A program made the position numbers and the translations under genes. From Bacteroidaceae bacterium (GTDB taxonomy: Bacteria > Bacteroidota > Bacteroidia > Bacteroidales > Bacteroidaceae): a stretch of DNA of 43,205 bases. The first letter of the stretch is position 1; each line of letters opens with the position of its first letter. Where the stretch lies: NCBI GenBank assembly GCA_017554605.1, contig JAFZIA010000094.1, positions 1 through 43,205 on the forward strand, written 5' to 3'. Positions 7,432 to 17,188 of the stretch are shown in pieces. Below the pieces are notes generated by a model. It saw only the letters and a list, made by a program, of their open reading frames with translations. It was not told the origin of the DNA and searched no databases.

Positions 7432-8082
7432 TCAATTATTATTGTCGGAGAAACACTTTATTACTTTTGCGGGGTTGCCTGCTGCAACACAATATGGGGG
7501 TATATCCTTTGTGACGACCGCATTTGCACCAATGACGGCATTGTGGCCTATGGTAACGCCGGGCATAATGGCGCATCCCTCGCCCAACGTAGCGTAGTCG
7601 CCTATCACAACCGGCCCTCTTGAATGGAGTTTCCTGTGCCTAGGGGGCAATTTCAGGTCCTCGGCGGTAGAGGTGCCGTGAGTATGGTCCATAATCAGTG
7701 TCCTTGCTGCAATTGTCACATAGTTGCCTATCTGTATCCTGTTTATGCAACCTATATGGCATTGCATATTTATTGCCACATTGTTTCCGATTGTTATCCT
7801 GGGCTCGAAGGACTGTGCCGATTTCTCGTAATATGTTACCGCGTCCATTCGGACGTGCTTTGCTATTATCACATTCTCGCCAAGCTCTATGTGACGGGCA
7901 CCGGTGATATACAGCGGGCGGCGGAGCAATGTACTTTTGGGGGCTTTGCCGAAGCTTCGTCTCACTATAAAAGTATATATCTTGTCTGCGAGCAAAGAAC
8001 ATTTGCCCGATATTGAAGCATTGTACAGCAGTGCCAGCGGAAAAGTCAATATGTCCAATAGCAGCAAAAATACTTTCTTCAT
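7432..8082 (-). CDS. Hexapeptide-repeat acyltransferase
   Basis: 216 aa. A left-handed beta-helix of hexapeptide repeats covers residues ~65-210 (VVIGDYATLGEGCAIMPGVT, then IGHNAVIGANAVVTKDIP), with the catalytic-type histidine in IMDHTHGT and the closing motif AAGNPAKVIK, as in WcaF/WbbJ-like O-acetyltransferases. It likely adds acetyl groups to the exopolysaccharide. The N-terminus is hydrophobic and may associate with the membrane. Its ATG overlaps the flippase stop (ATGA), so the two are translationally coupled. Confidence 0.85.
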   Translation of the reverse strand: MKKVFLLLLDILTFPLALLYNASISGKCSLLADKIYTFIVRRSFGKAPKSTLLRRPLYITGARHIELGENVIIAKHVRMDAVTYYEKSAQSFEPRITIGNNVAINMQCHIGCINRIQIGNYVTIAARTLIMDHTHGTSTAEDLKLPPRHRKLHSRGPVVIGDYATLGEGCAIMPGVTIGHNAVIGANAVVTKDIPPYCVAAGNPAKVIKCFSDNNN

Positions 8083-9593
8083 TTTTTAAGATGCAATTTA
8101 TTCAACACAAAATTACGCTCATTTTTCGCAAGTCCCAAGAAAAAGACGACAACAGCAATCCAAATTTCCATCAACAAGCAACTGAGCAGCGTTGCAGCAC
8201 CTGTGCTGCCCGCATTGAAACAGCATTTGACTGCAAAGAGCGGCACAAAACACAGCAGGGACACCTTCATTATGGGCAACAGCACGCCGCGCACAAAATC
8301 CTTGGCCGAAAAGCCGAACAGCCCCCTGCAAAGTCTCATCCGGGCAACCTGTGCCAGGAGCGTTGTGAAAAGCAGCGCCACAAAGACCATCGTGGGCGAT
8401 GCACCCGCCTTGACTGCAATATATGCCAAGGGCAATGTACACAGCATACAGCCGCCTATCACCAACTGGTATTTCTTTATCGTGCCTGTGGCTGCCGCAC
8501 CGACCATCATAGGATTGGCAACTGTATCTATCATAGATACACACAGCAGCATTCGGGTAAACTGCACGGTGTAATGCGGTACTTCGGCCTTTTGCCACAG
8601 GTCGAGCAGCCCTTCGGTCTCAATTATCAGCGGTGTCACAAAAAACATCATAAGCATAAAGGAGATACGCGAGGAGCGCAGAACCAACGAGTTCATATCG
8701 CACAGCTCGCCCTGGGCGTATGATTTTATAATCTGCGGGTTCACCGCCGTCTGGAAGCTCGATATAAAGGAGGTTGTTGCCGCCTGCACCTGCACTGCTA
8801 TTCCACGGGCGGTGTTCAGCACCGGTCCGCCCACTGTATTCAACAGCAGGTTGAGTCCTTGTGTGTTGCACACTATCGCAAAATTGCCTATTGTATTCCA
8901 ACCGATGAAATTGAACATCTCACGGAGCTTGCTCCTGTCGAATTTCCATACGACATACAGTTCCTTGAGTGCATAGTGGCAATATATTCCGTAGACGCCC
9001 CGTACCACAAACGCCACTATTACCAGGAAGAACGAATAGAGACGCAGTCGGCCCTCGTCGAAGAGGGCGAGCAGCAACACGGCAGCAAGCTTCAGCAGTA
9101 CATCGAGGATTGTTATGAGCGCAAAGGCGTCCATCTTCTCGTATGCTATTATAGCGGCATTGTAAGGCACGCTTATAATGAGTATGAAGGCCGATGCCAA
9201 CGAGGCATAAAGGACAAACAGGGCGTCGGGGATTGACTCCACGGGTACCACAAGATAGTTGCGTATGTACCAACTGCCCAATATACCGCCAACTACAAGC
9301 ACGCACACGCCAAGGACAAAATGTATGAACACGCTATGCGAGAAGTTGCTCCGCAACTGGCTGTTGTCATTTGCTCCAAGAGCGTAGGAGAGGAAGCGCT
9401 GCGTGCAGGTGAGCATCGAGTTGTTGAGGAACATAAGCGCAATGACAATGCTTCCTACTACATCGTATATACCGTAATCCACTACACCCAAGCACGATAC
9501 TATCAGGCTCGATGTATAAAGATATACGGCCATCTGAAATATCATTCTGAAATACAGAATGACAGTATTCCTCATTATGCGCTTATTGTTCAT
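8079..9593 (-). CDS. Wzx-like polysaccharide flippase
   Basis: 504 aa, with 12-14 predicted membrane helices over the whole length and a short basic N-terminus (MNNKRIMRNT). The first helix pair (TVILYFRMIFQMAVYLYTSS) and the alternation of helices follow the MATE/MOP flippase fold. It would carry the lipid-linked repeat unit across the inner membrane. It lies 25 bases after the export protein gene and overlaps the acyltransferase start by 4 bases. Confidence 0.85.
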   Translation of the reverse strand: MNNKRIMRNTVILYFRMIFQMAVYLYTSSLIVSCLGVVDYGIYDVVGSIVIALMFLNNSMLTCTQRFLSYALGANDNSQLRSNFSHSVFIHFVLGVCVLVVGGILGSWYIRNYLVVPVESIPDALFVLYASLASAFILIISVPYNAAIIAYEKMDAFALITILDVLLKLAAVLLLALFDEGRLRLYSFFLVIVAFVVRGVYGIYCHYALKELYVVWKFDRSKLREMFNFIGWNTIGNFAIVCNTQGLNLLLNTVGGPVLNTARGIAVQVQAATTSFISSFQTAVNPQIIKSYAQGELCDMNSLVLRSSRISFMLMMFFVTPLIIETEGLLDLWQKAEVPHYTVQFTRMLLCVSMIDTVANPMMVGAAATGTIKKYQLVIGGCMLCTLPLAYIAVKAGASPTMVFVALLFTTLLAQVARMRLCRGLFGFSAKDFVRGVLLPIMKVSLLCFVPLFAVKCCFNAGSTGAATLLSCLLMEIWIAVVVFFLGLAKNERNFVLNKLHLKK

Positions 9594-9618
9594 CTGCTAC
9601 TGAGTATTACCCGCCCTT

Positions 9619-12147
9619 TTACTTGAGTACGTTAATGAGGGTTACAATCATTGTGGCAATGGATATGGTAGATGTTCCCAGAGTCATAATCTCGGCTGTA
9701 GACAACCGGCGGTCGCTCTTGCGCGGAACAACAATCTCGCAGCCCGGCTGTATGGCCTTCTTGGAGCTCTTGGAAATTTTCTCTACGCTGCCGTTCATAT
9801 AAATGACATACACTCCGTTCTTCTTGGCCGAGTCGCTGTATCCTCCTGCGTGGTCGATATAATGGCTCAGTTTCTTGCCCTCCTGCCAATTTACCGATAT
9901 AGGGTGACGCACCTCGCCGCTTATCTTGACGGTGGTGGTGTACTGCGGTACGGTGAGAATGTCGCCGTCCCTGAGCACCATATCATCTTCGCAGCCAGGG
10001 TTCTCCACCGCAGCTTCGAGGTTAATTGCAACAGGATAATAATCGGCCATATTCAATTTGGCCCTATAGAGCGAGTCGAGGATTGCAAGGTCTACGTTCT
10101 TGTCCAATCTCAGCACCTCTTCGTAGAGCTGTATCTGCGATGAATTGAGAAGTACATCGCGCTGCGAGAGTTCCTCCTCGGTCATTTTACGGTAAAGATA
10201 TGCTCCTTGGCCGTATGCAGTGTGTGCAAGTCCACCTGCTGCCTTCAAAAGGTCGCTCAGTTTATATTCCTTGTTGGTAATGGCATATTCGCCCTCGAAG
10301 TTAACAGCACCCTTTATTTTTACTGTCTGGGTCTCGGCAAATGCGGGACTGCGGCGCACATACACCCCGTCGAAGGGTTCAAGAATGAAATTGTCGTTTC
10401 CGTCTACAGTGAACCCGTCCTTAAGTTCAAAGGAGAATGTCTCTGTCGTGATGTTGCTTCCCTCTTTTGCCGACGGGTTATATATCTGACGGAACACATC
10501 AATCTTTGCTGTAGACGCAGCGCGTGTGAGTCCTCCTGCCTGCAGAATGACATCTTCTATCGTTGTATTCGCGGCATACTTGTATATTCCGGGGAAGTTC
10601 ACCTCGCCGCCTACGGTTATCGTGAGCTCGCCCTGCATCTGTGAGCTGCTTGGAATGTAGAGCGCGTCGTTGTTCTTCAACTGCACATCGGGCGCTGTTC
10701 CGTCCAATATACCCTTTACGTTTATCGCCTGCGCCTCTATTGTATTGTCGTAGTTGCGGTGATGCAGCACTGCCCTGTTGAGGAACGCGTCCTCGCGCAC
10801 GCCGCCCGCTGCCTCTATGAGCTGATAGACAGTGTTGATTGTACCTCCGAACTGATACTGTCCAGGGTAGAATACAGCTCCGCTCACCTCTACCATATTG
10901 GAATAGCGCGGAATTACCGAGTCGATGTACACCGAGTCGCCGTCGCACATTGCAAATGACTGGAACTCGCTGCGCTTTACTGTGTGGAGCGAATATTCGC
11001 GTCCGCTCTTGCGCACCACCCTTACCTGTTCCTTATAGGCATCGCCTGCAAAGCCGCCTGTATAATTGAGCACCTGCGACAGGCGTTCACCCTCCTTGGC
11101 CTCGTAGAACATAGGACGCTTTACCTTACCTCTTACATTCACAAGCGCCGCGTATGCACCAACGCTTATCACGTCGTTGTCCTGCAGACGGACATCGGAG
11201 TCGGTGTTTCCGTTGAGGATATAATCGTATATGTCAATGGTAGATATGAGCTTGCCCACCCTGTAGACATTTATCGTACGCAGTGTACCGAGCTCGTTTA
11301 TGCCGCCCGCTGCATATAGTGCGTTGAACGCTGTGGAGAGCGCACTCAAAGTATATGTTCCGGGCATCACAACCTCGCCCACTACCTGCACCTGAATGGA
11401 GCGTACAGTACCAACGGTGAGGCTCACCTGCGACTCGGCATAAACTGTAGAGAGGGCGCTCCTTACATAGTCATTGGCCTGAGCTACGGTACGCCCCGCA
11501 AGATGCAGGGGACCTGCACCCTCAACAACAATATATCCATCGGGCGATATTACACCCTCGATGAGTTTCTGCGATGCTCCCCACACATCAATAAGCACCT
11601 GGTCGCCCGCACCGAGCGTGTATCCGGCAGGAGTGGGGATATTGAGCGAAGGCTCAAAAGTAAGCAGCTCGTTATTGAATATGTTGCGGCCAAAGACCGA
11701 ATTTTCGGTCTCAAGGATATTCCTGTAATACAGGAGCGAATCGATGTCGAAGAAGCCAATCTCCTGCTGCAGCATTCTGCGTTTTTCGGTTGCGCTGTAG
11801 CCCATCTGGCTCTCGCGTGCCGATACTACCATATTGTTGCTCTGCCTGCGCTTGTCGTCCTCGTTCTGCGCCTTTTTGTTGCGGGAGCGCGAGTTGACAG
11901 TCGACTTTCCGGTGAGGTCTACTGCACCTGGCTGTTCCTGTTCGGCATCATATTTTTTCTTGATGCGGCGCATACGCTCTACCGTAACGCCCTTGCGCAA
12001 CAATTTAGATGCTATAACCTGCTCACTCGAGCCTCTTTCCTGCTCGGTAAGGACAAAATTGACAATCTGCTCATCGGTCATACTCTGGGACATAGCCACC
12101 TGTACACTGACAAGCAGGAAGAATGATAAAAGGAATATTCTTTTCAT
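9619..12147 (-). CDS. Wza-like SLBB-domain polysaccharide export protein
   Basis: 842 aa, with a signal peptide at residues 1-20 (FLLSFFLLVSVQVAMSQS). A charged linker is followed by the Poly_export domain (~160-260: PAGYTLGAGDQVLIDVWGAS) and about six SLBB domains, seen as recurring patterns of VxGEVxxPGxY followed by LLxxAGGL. The C-terminus ends in a hydrophobic segment (TLGTSTISIATMIVTLINVL) that could span the outer membrane. This multi-SLBB form is common in Bacteroidales and larger than enterobacterial Wza (~380 aa). It would form the export channel. Second gene of the exopolysaccharide operon. Confidence 0.92.
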   Translation of the reverse strand: MKRIFLLSFFLLVSVQVAMSQSMTDEQIVNFVLTEQERGSSEQVIASKLLRKGVTVERMRRIKKKYDAEQEQPGAVDLTGKSTVNSRSRNKKAQNEDDKRRQSNNMVVSARESQMGYSATEKRRMLQQEIGFFDIDSLLYYRNILETENSVFGRNIFNNELLTFEPSLNIPTPAGYTLGAGDQVLIDVWGASQKLIEGVISPDGYIVVEGAGPLHLAGRTVAQANDYVRSALSTVYAESQVSLTVGTVRSIQVQVVGEVVMPGTYTLSALSTAFNALYAAGGINELGTLRTINVYRVGKLISTIDIYDYILNGNTDSDVRLQDNDVISVGAYAALVNVRGKVKRPMFYEAKEGERLSQVLNYTGGFAGDAYKEQVRVVRKSGREYSLHTVKRSEFQSFAMCDGDSVYIDSVIPRYSNMVEVSGAVFYPGQYQFGGTINTVYQLIEAAGGVREDAFLNRAVLHHRNYDNTIEAQAINVKGILDGTAPDVQLKNNDALYIPSSSQMQGELTITVGGEVNFPGIYKYAANTTIEDVILQAGGLTRAASTAKIDVFRQIYNPSAKEGSNITTETFSFELKDGFTVDGNDNFILEPFDGVYVRRSPAFAETQTVKIKGAVNFEGEYAITNKEYKLSDLLKAAGGLAHTAYGQGAYLYRKMTEEELSQRDVLLNSSQIQLYEEVLRLDKNVDLAILDSLYRAKLNMADYYPVAINLEAAVENPGCEDDMVLRDGDILTVPQYTTTVKISGEVRHPISVNWQEGKKLSHYIDHAGGYSDSAKKNGVYVIYMNGSVEKISKSSKKAIQPGCEIVVPRKSDRRLSTAEIMTLGTSTISIATMIVTLINVLK

Positions 12148-12165
12148 CGCTATATTTTCTGTTTC

Positions 12166-12795
12166 TTAGAATTTCTTTCCGTAGACAATCATCAGGGCCG
12201 TCTTTACGATAATCTTGCAGTCGAGCCACAAGGAACGGTTCTGTAGATAATCGAGGTCCATCTGCAAGCGCACCAGCATCTTTTCCATTGTATCGGTGTA
12301 TCCGTTGTACATTGTTGCGTGCGATGTCAATCCAGGACGCATAAGATAGATATAATCGTAATTGGGATTATGCTCCTTTATCCTGTCTATAAAGAACTGA
12401 CGCTCGGGACGGGGACCCACAAACGACATTTCGCCCTTGAAGACGTTCCACAACTGTGGAAGCTCGTCGAGATGGTGCTCCCTGAGGAATTTCCCGACAG
12501 GTGTAAGGCGGTCGTCACCCTTCTTTGCAAGCACGGGTGTACCGTTCTCCGAGTCCATCTTCATTGTACGGAACTTGAGTATAAAGAATGGCTTTCCCTT
12601 ATATCCTATCCTCTCTTGTCTGAAAATCACAGGACCGTCGCCCTGCTTCTTGAGCATAATATAAACCGCAAGAAAAGCTGGTGAGAGAAGCACCAGTCCT
12701 ATCAAAGAAAAAATTATATCGAATAACCGTTTGACGGCACGGGAAAGAACCCCCATTCCGTCACGTATCACCAATTCAACCGCAGGCTGTTTCAT
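12166..12795 (-). CDS. Undecaprenyl-phosphate sugar phosphotransferase (initiating transferase)
   Basis: 209 aa from the ATG at 12795; the TTG two codons earlier was rejected. This is the short, PglC-like form: one re-entrant hydrophobic segment (FDIIFSLIGLVLLSPAFLAV) followed by the catalytic core IFRQERIGYKGKPF, KFRTMKMDSENG, LREHHLDELPQLWNVFKGEM and SFVGPRPE. The E of QERIG and the DELPQLWNV motif are typical. It transfers sugar-1-phosphate to undecaprenyl phosphate and so starts each repeat unit. First gene of the exopolysaccharide operon; the leader with an intrinsic terminator lies directly upstream. Confidence 0.92.
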   Translation of the reverse strand: MKQPAVELVIRDGMGVLSRAVKRLFDIIFSLIGLVLLSPAFLAVYIMLKKQGDGPVIFRQERIGYKGKPFFILKFRTMKMDSENGTPVLAKKGDDRLTPVGKFLREHHLDELPQLWNVFKGEMSFVGPRPERQFFIDRIKEHNPNYDYIYLMRPGLTSHATMYNGYTDTMEKMLVRLQMDLDYLQNRSLWLDCKIIVKTALMIVYGKKF

Positions 12796-12856
12796 TATCA
12801 AAATGTATTGTTTTTATAGTATAACTATAATATTTACCTTTTATTGTACAAAAATC

Positions 12857-12886
12857 AAAAAATTACCCGCTTGCCCGCCGGGCAAT
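12857..12886 (-). terminator. Intrinsic terminator inside the exopolysaccharide leader (attenuator candidate)
   Basis: On the minus strand ATTGCCCG (12886-12879) pairs with CGGGTAAT (12869-12862) with one G-U pair, followed directly by a run of T (12862-12857). A competing smaller hairpin, TTGCCC/GGGCAA, shares the same bases. It sits ~60 bases upstream of the first gene and downstream of the promoter, so it could stop transcription unless it is antiterminated. Confidence 0.6.
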
Positions 12887-13006
12887 ATAAACGGTTGCTT
12901 GAATTTGAGAAAATCCCCTTTACTGACAAGCATAAAATATCATCAAATAAAATTGGAGAGCCTTGGTACAAGGCAGCACATTTTCCCCAATTTCGAATTA
13001 AAGTCG

Positions 13007-13014
13007 CAAAGATA
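13007..13014 (-). promoter_or_regulatory. -7 box of the exopolysaccharide operon promoter
   Basis: The minus strand has TATCTTTG, a perfect Bacteroidetes -7 box. The -33 element is poor: TTTA 22 bases upstream. It implies a leader of about 200 bases, which contains the terminator at 12857-12886. Confidence 0.45.
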
Positions 13015-13156
13015 GCATTTTTCTGCAAAACACACATAAATCAAAGACAAAATACTTTTCATTTTTGATTTATGCGCTATTTTGGGGTTAATCAAACAGC
13101 CCTAAAAGGAAATACCCACAGATTTTTACTACCTGCAAGACAATCGGCAAACGATA

Positions 13157-13187
13157 TTGCAATTCCGGCAGCCTGCCGGAATTGCAA
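13157..13187. repeat. Perfect 14-bp inverted repeat with a 3-base loop
   Basis: TTGCAATTCCGGCA (13157-13170) and TGCCGGAATTGCAA (13174-13187) are exact reverse complements around GCC. It is about 50 bases downstream of the SpoIID gene stop (minus strand). It has no T-run, so it may be a processing or mRNA-stabilising hairpin, or an attenuator, rather than a classical terminator. Confidence 0.6.
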
Positions 13188-13235
13188 ACGATAAAAGCGT
13201 GCTTATACACAACGTCGAGGCGGTGACCTTACGAC

Positions 13236-14543
13236 TTATCCACCTGCAACAGTTTCAATATCCACCAGGCTGGCACCGGGATAATAATGCTCCAATATCT
13301 GCTTGTAGCTATAGCCCCTCTCGCCCATCATAGCAGCACCAATCTGACAGAGCCCCACTCCGTGCCCCCAGCCTGCACCCTTTATAACGAATTTCACACT
13401 GCCGTCCTCCTCCTCGACCTTATCGGCTATAAATGCCGAGCTATAAAGATGCGACGTTGAGAGCCAACGGCGTATCTCGAGTTCCTTGCCCACGACCATC
13501 GTGCGCTTTGAACCCACGATGCGCAGACGCGCCAAGCGGCCCGAAGCGGCACGCTCAACCGGTTCAAGAGCCTCTATAGTGCCAAAATCCACTCCCGAAC
13601 GACGCGCCACAAGCTGCGAAAGCTCCTCCTGACCATACTCCAATTGCCAACGGTAGAAATCGCTTGTCTCGCAATCGTAGCTGTTGAGCACCTGCGCAAG
13701 CACCGCACTGTCGGCAGTGTTGCAGAATGCATCGGGCGCAGACTCTATCCACTCGCGGGCGGCAGCCTCATCGGTAAGGTCGACAAAGCCCTGTTTGCCA
13801 TCATTGTCGCGGAAGGCATCGAGGTAGGAATAGTCCTCGTCCTCCCAGCAGGCCGAAAAGCGTTCGGTCATTCCTCCGCAACATTTGCTGAAACGGGCAT
13901 CACACACCTTTCCGTCGCTTGCAAGCACTATGCCCGACGTTGCGCGCACGGCCTCATCGGCGCGGCTGTTCCCCACAGACGGGACACCCTGATAGCGTTG
14001 GCAATGGTCGTCGGCACAGAGGTCGAATGCAACGTGGTCCTCACGCGCGTACCAACGTATAACCTCATCGCCGGTGCTGTATCCGAGCACCGGCTGCGAC
14101 GATGCCCCGCTGCGCATTATCTGCGCATAGAGCCAACTGCGCGAAATTACCGTATGGGCCTTGAGGAACTCCAACGACGCAGTGGGCGACATCTCGGAGG
14201 AGATTACGCTCTTGAGGTAACTCTCCACCGGAAGATTGTTCACGGCACGCACCTTGCCCTCCTCTATGAAAAAGTGCAGCTCGCCCTCGAAAGTCTGCTT
14301 TTGGGCGCGCTCCCAATGGAAATTTATCCCAATGATGACATTGTGCAGCGTGAAGCGGCAGCCAGCGTGCGTGGGCGAGAAGACAAGCCTCTCCACACTA
14401 CATCCTGCGAAGCGCACTCCACCGTCAGCAGCCGCTACAAGGTATTCGCCATCGCCGACGGGCACACCGTTGCACAGATAGCCTCCCGCAAGCCAAAAGG
14501 TTATTTGCGGGGCGACCATTATTCCTATATTTATATTTCTCAT
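13236..14543 (-). CDS. SpoIID/LytB domain protein
   Basis: 435 aa from the ATG at 14543; the frame extends eleven codons further but that part overlaps the upstream gene. The SpoIID/LytB core is clear: [70 protein letters not shown], and the closing [20 protein letters not shown], with [15 protein letters not shown]. SpoIID proteins are lytic transglycosylases that cut denuded peptidoglycan in Firmicutes; in Bacteroidales the role is not settled. No signal peptide is evident, which is odd for a cell-wall enzyme. The start overlaps the stop of the GT2-DUF4922 gene (ATGA), so the two proteins probably work together. Confidence 0.88.
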   Translation of the reverse strand: MRNINIGIMVAPQITFWLAGGYLCNGVPVGDGEYLVAAADGGVRFAGCSVERLVFSPTHAGCRFTLHNVIIGINFHWERAQKQTFEGELHFFIEEGKVRAVNNLPVESYLKSVISSEMSPTASLEFLKAHTVISRSWLYAQIMRSGASSQPVLGYSTGDEVIRWYAREDHVAFDLCADDHCQRYQGVPSVGNSRADEAVRATSGIVLASDGKVCDARFSKCCGGMTERFSACWEDEDYSYLDAFRDNDGKQGFVDLTDEAAAREWIESAPDAFCNTADSAVLAQVLNSYDCETSDFYRWQLEYGQEELSQLVARRSGVDFGTIEALEPVERAASGRLARLRIVGSKRTMVVGKELEIRRWLSTSHLYSSAFIADKVEEEDGSVKFVIKGAGWGHGVGLCQIGAAMMGERGYSYKQILEHYYPGASLVDIETVAGG

Positions 14544-16951
14544 TCTGCTGCTATTTTTTTGCACACCTCGCGGCACGATTCCCCGTCGAGCGCCACCTCG
14601 CGCAAGAGAGCCTCAACCTCGCCGTCTGTCAACGCATCAAAATCCTCCCTGCGGACGGTCACAACCACTCCTGCAACGTCGAGAAGACCGGGGCTCACAA
14701 GGCGGCAGGCCTCGCCTTCGGCACTGTAGCAGGCGGGACGGTGCTTGGCACGCGGGAACACGATAACCGTCCACCCCTCGCCCTGCGAATAGACTGCAAC
14801 CACATTAACCATAGGCTCTTCGCCACTATTTTCCACAGGCAACGAACCCAACAATCGGCCCATCATATCCACGGCTGCAAGAGCATCGGTGGCCTTTATC
14901 AAAAACAGGGGTACTACGTAGGACGGACAGTAGCAAAGCTCGGCACCGCAGCAAGAGGCAACCGTTTCGCTTCCACACTGCAATTTACTGTACAGCGCAC
15001 CGCCAAGAAGAGGAATATCCTCCCTGAGTACCGACTGCAGATGGGCGTGGTCGGGTGCCGACGCACCGCATCTTGCACCGTTGTAGAAGAGAGCACGCTT
15101 CTGCCACTCCTTGGCAAGCGCCAGCATATCGTGGAACATATATTCCAAGCGTTGCGGGGTGTGTCCCTTCAACGGCAGGGTCAGGTGTCTTTTGAGTATG
15201 GGGAAGGGGTTGACAAGCACCTCTACATCGAGCAGTGCCTGTAATTCGCCCTGCACAGCCGGACGGTTGCCCTTGCACAGGAAACAGGGACGCCCGGCAA
15301 CTGCCTTCTTGTCGACATTTGCAGCGGTAGATACTATCCGCGCGGGATTATACTGGAGCATAATGCCGCTATCCAGCTTGCGCACCAGCACATTGTCGAG
15401 TGCCTTGTGGCGCTCACGGGCATCGTCCCACACGGCAAGCTGAGTGTCGAAAAATCCCTCAACCTCGGCTGCAGAAGGAACTGTAGCCGCACCCATCATT
15501 GCTACACGTGCCTCAAGCTCGGCGGTGCGCAAAGAGTCCTTATAGGTGTTGTGCGCGTTTATCTTTGCGTGCGACAATGCAGCATCGCTGTTTCCGCCCC
15601 AACGGCGACAGAGGTAAAGGACGTCGTATATGCGTCCTATGCGGTAGTTGCGCGAAATTTGCAGACCCACCGCATAATCCTCGCCGTAGCTCACATTGGG
15701 AAATCCCACACTGCGCACAACAGGGGTAAAGAAAGCACGCGGAGCACCCAATCCATTTATACGCAAAGCGTTGTTGCGGCCGTTCTCCTCGGTCCACTCG
15801 CGGTGGTCAATAACACCGGGAGGAAGTGTCTCGAGCTCAAAATTGCATATACGGTAAGAGCCTATGAGCATTGCACAGCGCTGCGCATAGAACTCGTCGA
15901 CAATGCGCTGTAGAGTATTCTCGTCGCTGTAAAGGTCGTCACTGTCGAGCTGCACGGCAAAGCGTCCGCACAGCGGGCTGCTGACAGCATAATTCCAGCA
16001 GCCGCCAATGCCAAGGTCATTCCTCTCGGGCACAAGGTGACACACCCGCCCGTCGTTGAAAGAATCGACAATGCTGCCCGTAGCATCGGTAGAATGGTTA
16101 TCGACCACCAATATATTGAACTCGAAATCCGTCTTTTGGTTGAGTACCGAACGTACCGCGTCGGCAATTGTGGAAGCGCGGTTGAGGACAGGAATAACAA
16201 CCGAGGCCTCAACGGGAAACTCCCCTGCAGTGAGGTCGATGCTGCTGTATTTATGCGGCGGCAACAATCCCCCTATGTACGCGAGGTGATGGGTACACAC
16301 CTTTTCCATCTCAATCTGCACGTTGCGCTGTGCGGGATTCACATAATCGAACTGCTTCTCGCCGCTTTTTCTAAGGTCGGTCTCCTGCTCGGTGTACAGG
16401 AACTCGGCAAGATGCTGTATGCGTCCCAAACGGCTCATCGCAAGGCGCAGTTGATAAAAGCCAGCGTAACCGACGGCCTCCAACGGCATTGCGGCATACT
16501 CCTTGAGCGCCGCGGTGCGCAGCACCACCAATGAGCCGAAGTCAAAATCGTTCCTGAGGCTACCCGACTGATATTCAATTGTGGGAGCCTCGACACGCTC
16601 GCCGTCCACCACTTTGTAATAGTCGCTGTAGAGCATAGACGCATCGGGCTGCATTGCATCACACATTGCAAGTAGCGCATCGGCACCGGGCAACAGCGGA
16701 AGTTCCTTGAGCAGGCATATTGTATAACCGGCACCTGCTGAGCGGGCCATACTCACGAAATTGGCACTCGACAGAATGGAAGCTGTCTCCACGCACTCAA
16801 CCTTATCGGGCAGCGCCACAGGCGCCACAAATCCCTCAGGCACCCACAAGTGTATCGCCGCCACCCTATCGCACGAAGCTATGTTCCCTATCCCTTCGGT
16901 ATCTATGCACCCTAAAGATGCTGGCAGAAAAATTTCTATACTATTTTTCAT
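14540..16951 (-). CDS. Fusion of glycosyltransferase family 2 and DUF4922 (HIT-like phosphorylase) domain
   Basis: 803 aa. Residues ~1-240 are a first transferase-like half without a recognisable active site. Residues ~248-480 are a GT2 domain ([35 protein letters not shown] and the metal motif [14 protein letters not shown]). Residues ~500-800 match DUF4922, with [12 protein letters not shown] and the HIT-superfamily active-site pattern PDHAHLQS, related to galactose-1-phosphate uridylyltransferase and GDP-galactose phosphorylases. One plausible reading is that the C-terminal domain handles a sugar phosphate or nucleotide sugar used by the GT2 domain; this is inference. First gene of a two-gene unit with SpoIID. 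The GT2 and HIT assignments are good; the biochemical role is unknown. Confidence 0.85.
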   Translation of the reverse strand: MKNSIEIFLPASLGCIDTEGIGNIASCDRVAAIHLWVPEGFVAPVALPDKVECVETASILSSANFVSMARSAGAGYTICLLKELPLLPGADALLAMCDAMQPDASMLYSDYYKVVDGERVEAPTIEYQSGSLRNDFDFGSLVVLRTAALKEYAAMPLEAVGYAGFYQLRLAMSRLGRIQHLAEFLYTEQETDLRKSGEKQFDYVNPAQRNVQIEMEKVCTHHLAYIGGLLPPHKYSSIDLTAGEFPVEASVVIPVLNRASTIADAVRSVLNQKTDFEFNILVVDNHSTDATGSIVDSFNDGRVCHLVPERNDLGIGGCWNYAVSSPLCGRFAVQLDSDDLYSDENTLQRIVDEFYAQRCAMLIGSYRICNFELETLPPGVIDHREWTEENGRNNALRINGLGAPRAFFTPVVRSVGFPNVSYGEDYAVGLQISRNYRIGRIYDVLYLCRRWGGNSDAALSHAKINAHNTYKDSLRTAELEARVAMMGAATVPSAAEVEGFFDTQLAVWDDARERHKALDNVLVRKLDSGIMLQYNPARIVSTAANVDKKAVAGRPCFLCKGNRPAVQGELQALLDVEVLVNPFPILKRHLTLPLKGHTPQRLEYMFHDMLALAKEWQKRALFYNGARCGASAPDHAHLQSVLREDIPLLGGALYSKLQCGSETVASCCGAELCYCPSYVVPLFLIKATDALAAVDMMGRLLGSLPVENSGEEPMVNVVAVYSQGEGWTVIVFPRAKHRPACYSAEGEACRLVSPGLLDVAGVVVTVRREDFDALTDGEVEALLREVALDGESCREVCKKIAAE

Positions 16952-17077
16952 AATTTTTACATTTTGGTTGCGAAAATAAGAAATTATCTGCGTCTAAACA
17001 ATATATCGTGAAAGACAAAATTTCCTCGCGCACGTTATAAATAGATAAAACAGGTGTATATATTCGCATTTTTGCAC

Positions 17078-17085
17078 TATCTTTG
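17078..17085 (+). promoter_or_regulatory. -7 box upstream of rlmN
   Basis: TATCTTTG matches the Bacteroidetes -7 consensus. No good TTTG stands 19-21 bases upstream. Transcription would start near 17092, giving a leader of ~95 bases before the rlmN ATG at 17189. Confidence 0.45.
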
Positions 17086-17188
17086 CATCTTGGCAGAACA
17101 ATATCCTGCACCCGCCACACTGCGCGGACGGAAGGATAACTGCAAAGTATTTACATTTCGAGTGCCGAATGCACACGCATCAACATTT

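Noticed and set aside
17054-17188. An in-frame 45-codon extension upstream of rlmN
   Set aside because: It covers the promoter box and has no RlmN-like sequence; the known RlmN start pattern begins at the ATG at 17189.
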